From NCBI RefSeq assembly GCF_011617245.1, contig NZ_CP050152.1, positions 1,674,001 to 1,738,000 of the forward strand: a DNA stretch of 64,000 nucleotides, read 5' to 3'. The notes beneath the pieces were generated by a model, which saw only the letters and a list, made by a program, of their open reading frames with translations, made no database searches and was not told where the DNA came from. Positions within the stretch are counted from its first letter, which is position 1. Each line of letters opens with the position of its first letter. The stretch comes from Brevibacterium atlanticum (GTDB lineage: Bacteria > Actinomycetota > Actinomycetes > Actinomycetales > Brevibacteriaceae). Below are positions 62,995-64,000 of this stretch, piece after piece. The position numbers and the translations under genes are program-made.

Positions 62995-63684
62995 ATGACC
63001 ATGACCTTCGATATTCCACCGCACACCGCAGGCTCCGAATCCAGGCGAGCCTGGCGGGACGCCCGTTTGGCCGAAGCTCGACTGTACCTGTGCACCGATG
63101 CCAGAACCGCCCAGGGCGATCTGCCCGAATTCCTCGACGCCGCTTATGCCGGGGGAGTCGACATCATCCAGCTGCGCGACAAGACGCTTGAAGCCAGAGA
63201 AGAGATCGCAGCCCTCGACGTGCTCAAGGACGCTGCGGCCCGGCACGGGAAGCTCTTCTCGGTCAACGACCGTGCCGACGTCGCCCTGCTGGCCGGAGCC
63301 GACGTCTTCCACGCCGGGCAAGGCGACCTCACCAGTGCTCAGGCGCGGGCCGTCCTCGGACCCGACGTCCTCCTCGGCCGCTCCACCCATTCGCACGAGC
63401 AGGCTCTCGCCGCCGATGCGGATCCGGAGACCGACTATTTCTGCGTCGGCCCCGTATGGGAGACCCCGACGAAACCCGGCCGCGCCGCCGTCGGCACGGG
63501 CCTGCTCAGCACGGTGGCCGCCTCGTCGCGCACCCCGTGGTTCGCCATCGGCGGCGTCGCGGTCGGAGAACGCCTCGACGAGATCCGACAGGCGGGCGCC
63601 ACGCGCGCCGTGGTGGTGCGTGCGATAACCTCGGCTGGCGATCCCGCAGAAGCCGCACGGGAACTCAAGGAGGAACTGGAATGA
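62995..63684 (+). CDS. thiE: Thiamine-phosphate synthase ThiE
   Basis: A 229-residue TIM-barrel ThiE joining the thiazole and pyrimidine phosphates. [52 protein letters not shown] and [10 protein letters not shown] cover the substrate sites. The start is ATG 62995 or the in-frame ATG at 63001. No leader is present, since TACTCT ends right before the ATG; a leaderless start at 63001 is plausible. Divergent from the riboswitch-controlled operon. The stop overlaps the next gene's ATG. Confidence 0.93.
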   Translation: MTMTFDIPPHTAGSESRRAWRDARLAEARLYLCTDARTAQGDLPEFLDAAYAGGVDIIQLRDKTLEAREEIAALDVLKDAAARHGKLFSVNDRADVALLAGADVFHAGQGDLTSAQARAVLGPDVLLGRSTHSHEQALAADADPETDYFCVGPVWETPTKPGRAAVGTGLLSTVAASSRTPWFAIGGVAVGERLDEIRQAGATRAVVVRAITSAGDPAEAARELKEELE

Positions 63685-64000
63685 ACGACACCATCGAGGG
63701 CAGCACCGGCACGGGTACGGGCGAACAGGACGCGAACGATTTGGGCGCGCACGGGCCGAGCATCCTCATCGCCGGTGCCGGAGCCACGGGCGGGGCATTC
63801 GGGACCTACCTGCTCGAAGCCGGTCGCGAGGTGACGTTCCTGCTGCGGGAGGCGAAGGCACAGCGGATCCGCACCGACGGTCTGCGCTTCGTCTCACCGG
63901 GCAACGACCGGACGAACACCGTCGAGGTGGTCACCGCCGCCGAACTCGCCGAGGATCCGCGCACTTTTGATCTCGTGCTCATCGCAGTCAAATCGGGCGG
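63681..64000 (+). CDS. panE: 2-dehydropantoate 2-reductase-like protein (3'-truncated by window edge)
   Basis: The first 106 residues. After a ~25-residue polar N-terminus comes the Rossmann motif [20 protein letters not shown] and the second PanE-like stretch [12 protein letters not shown]. The family reduces ketopantoate to pantoate with NADPH in pantothenate synthesis, but many actinobacterial paralogs have other substrates. ATGA overlap with thiE indicates translational coupling, an unusual partner. The C-terminal domain with the catalytic Lys is outside the window. Confidence 0.85.
   Translation, partial: MNDTIEGSTGTGTGEQDANDLGAHGPSILIAGAGATGGAFGTYLLEAGREVTFLLREAKAQRIRTDGLRFVSPGNDRTNTVEVVTAAELAEDPRTFDLVLIAVKSG

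Overview
The window is high-GC DNA from an actinobacterium. Supporting signs are WhiB1, a mycothiol-conjugate amidase, PafBC-type promoters and probable leaderless genes. Gene order over 13.5-29.3 kb follows the mycobacterial greA-mca-uppS-phoH2-fum-glpX-xseAB-ychF block. Protein style and gene combinations suggest Brevibacterium or a close relative; this is inference. I saw no rRNA, tRNA, CRISPR array, recognizable transposase or integrase.

Layout. 0-13.4 kb is mostly core: the 3' three quarters of an NAD-dependent glutamate dehydrogenase, a PdtaS-like histidine kinase convergent with whiB1, a gamma-carbonic anhydrase, a cysteine-less LpdA-type flavoprotein, a YCII/DGPF protein coupled to an ECF42-type sigma factor, an acyl-CoA carboxylase alpha chain, Maf and an SGNH hydrolase. 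13.5-29.3 kb is the conserved housekeeping block ending in ychF. 29.3-37.1 kb is a patchwork accessory region. It starts at the 3' end of ychF and contains two further, divergent copies of the ychF 3' end, a FitAB-type and a HigBA-type toxin-antitoxin pair, a GNAT, an APH-like kinase, an MNT nucleotidyltransferase next to a broken HEPN gene, and a folate-independent methionine synthase pair (mesD-mesX) with a divergent LysR regulator. A second MNT/HEPN scar follows at 36.7 kb. 37-48.6 kb is mixed: small enzymes, GNATs and several decaying genes (ytoQ, a GNAT, a dihydrofolate-reductase-like gene with one in-frame TGA, a frameshifted hypothetical), plus an HxlR regulator with a recognizable operator. 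48.7-58.9 kb holds a DUF2695 gene and a DUF222/HNH gene behind PafBC-type DNA-damage promoters, a nucleoside hydrolase-ECF transporter operon, thymidine kinase and a Mug-type DNA glycosylase. 59.5-63.7 kb is the thiamine locus: thiO-thiS-thiG-thiF on the minus strand behind a TPP riboswitch, with divergent thiE followed by a ketopantoate-reductase-like gene that runs off the window.

How the parts work together. The thiamine genes form the glycine-oxidase branch of thiazole synthesis. The nucleoside hydrolase and the ECF transporter overlap by a few bases and look like a nucleoside or base salvage unit. mesD and mesX would give a methionine route needing neither methyl-folate nor B12. The most unusual observations are the three ychF ends around the toxin-antitoxin region, the asymmetric fused ECF ATPase, the paired PafBC-type promoters and the HxlR operator pair.
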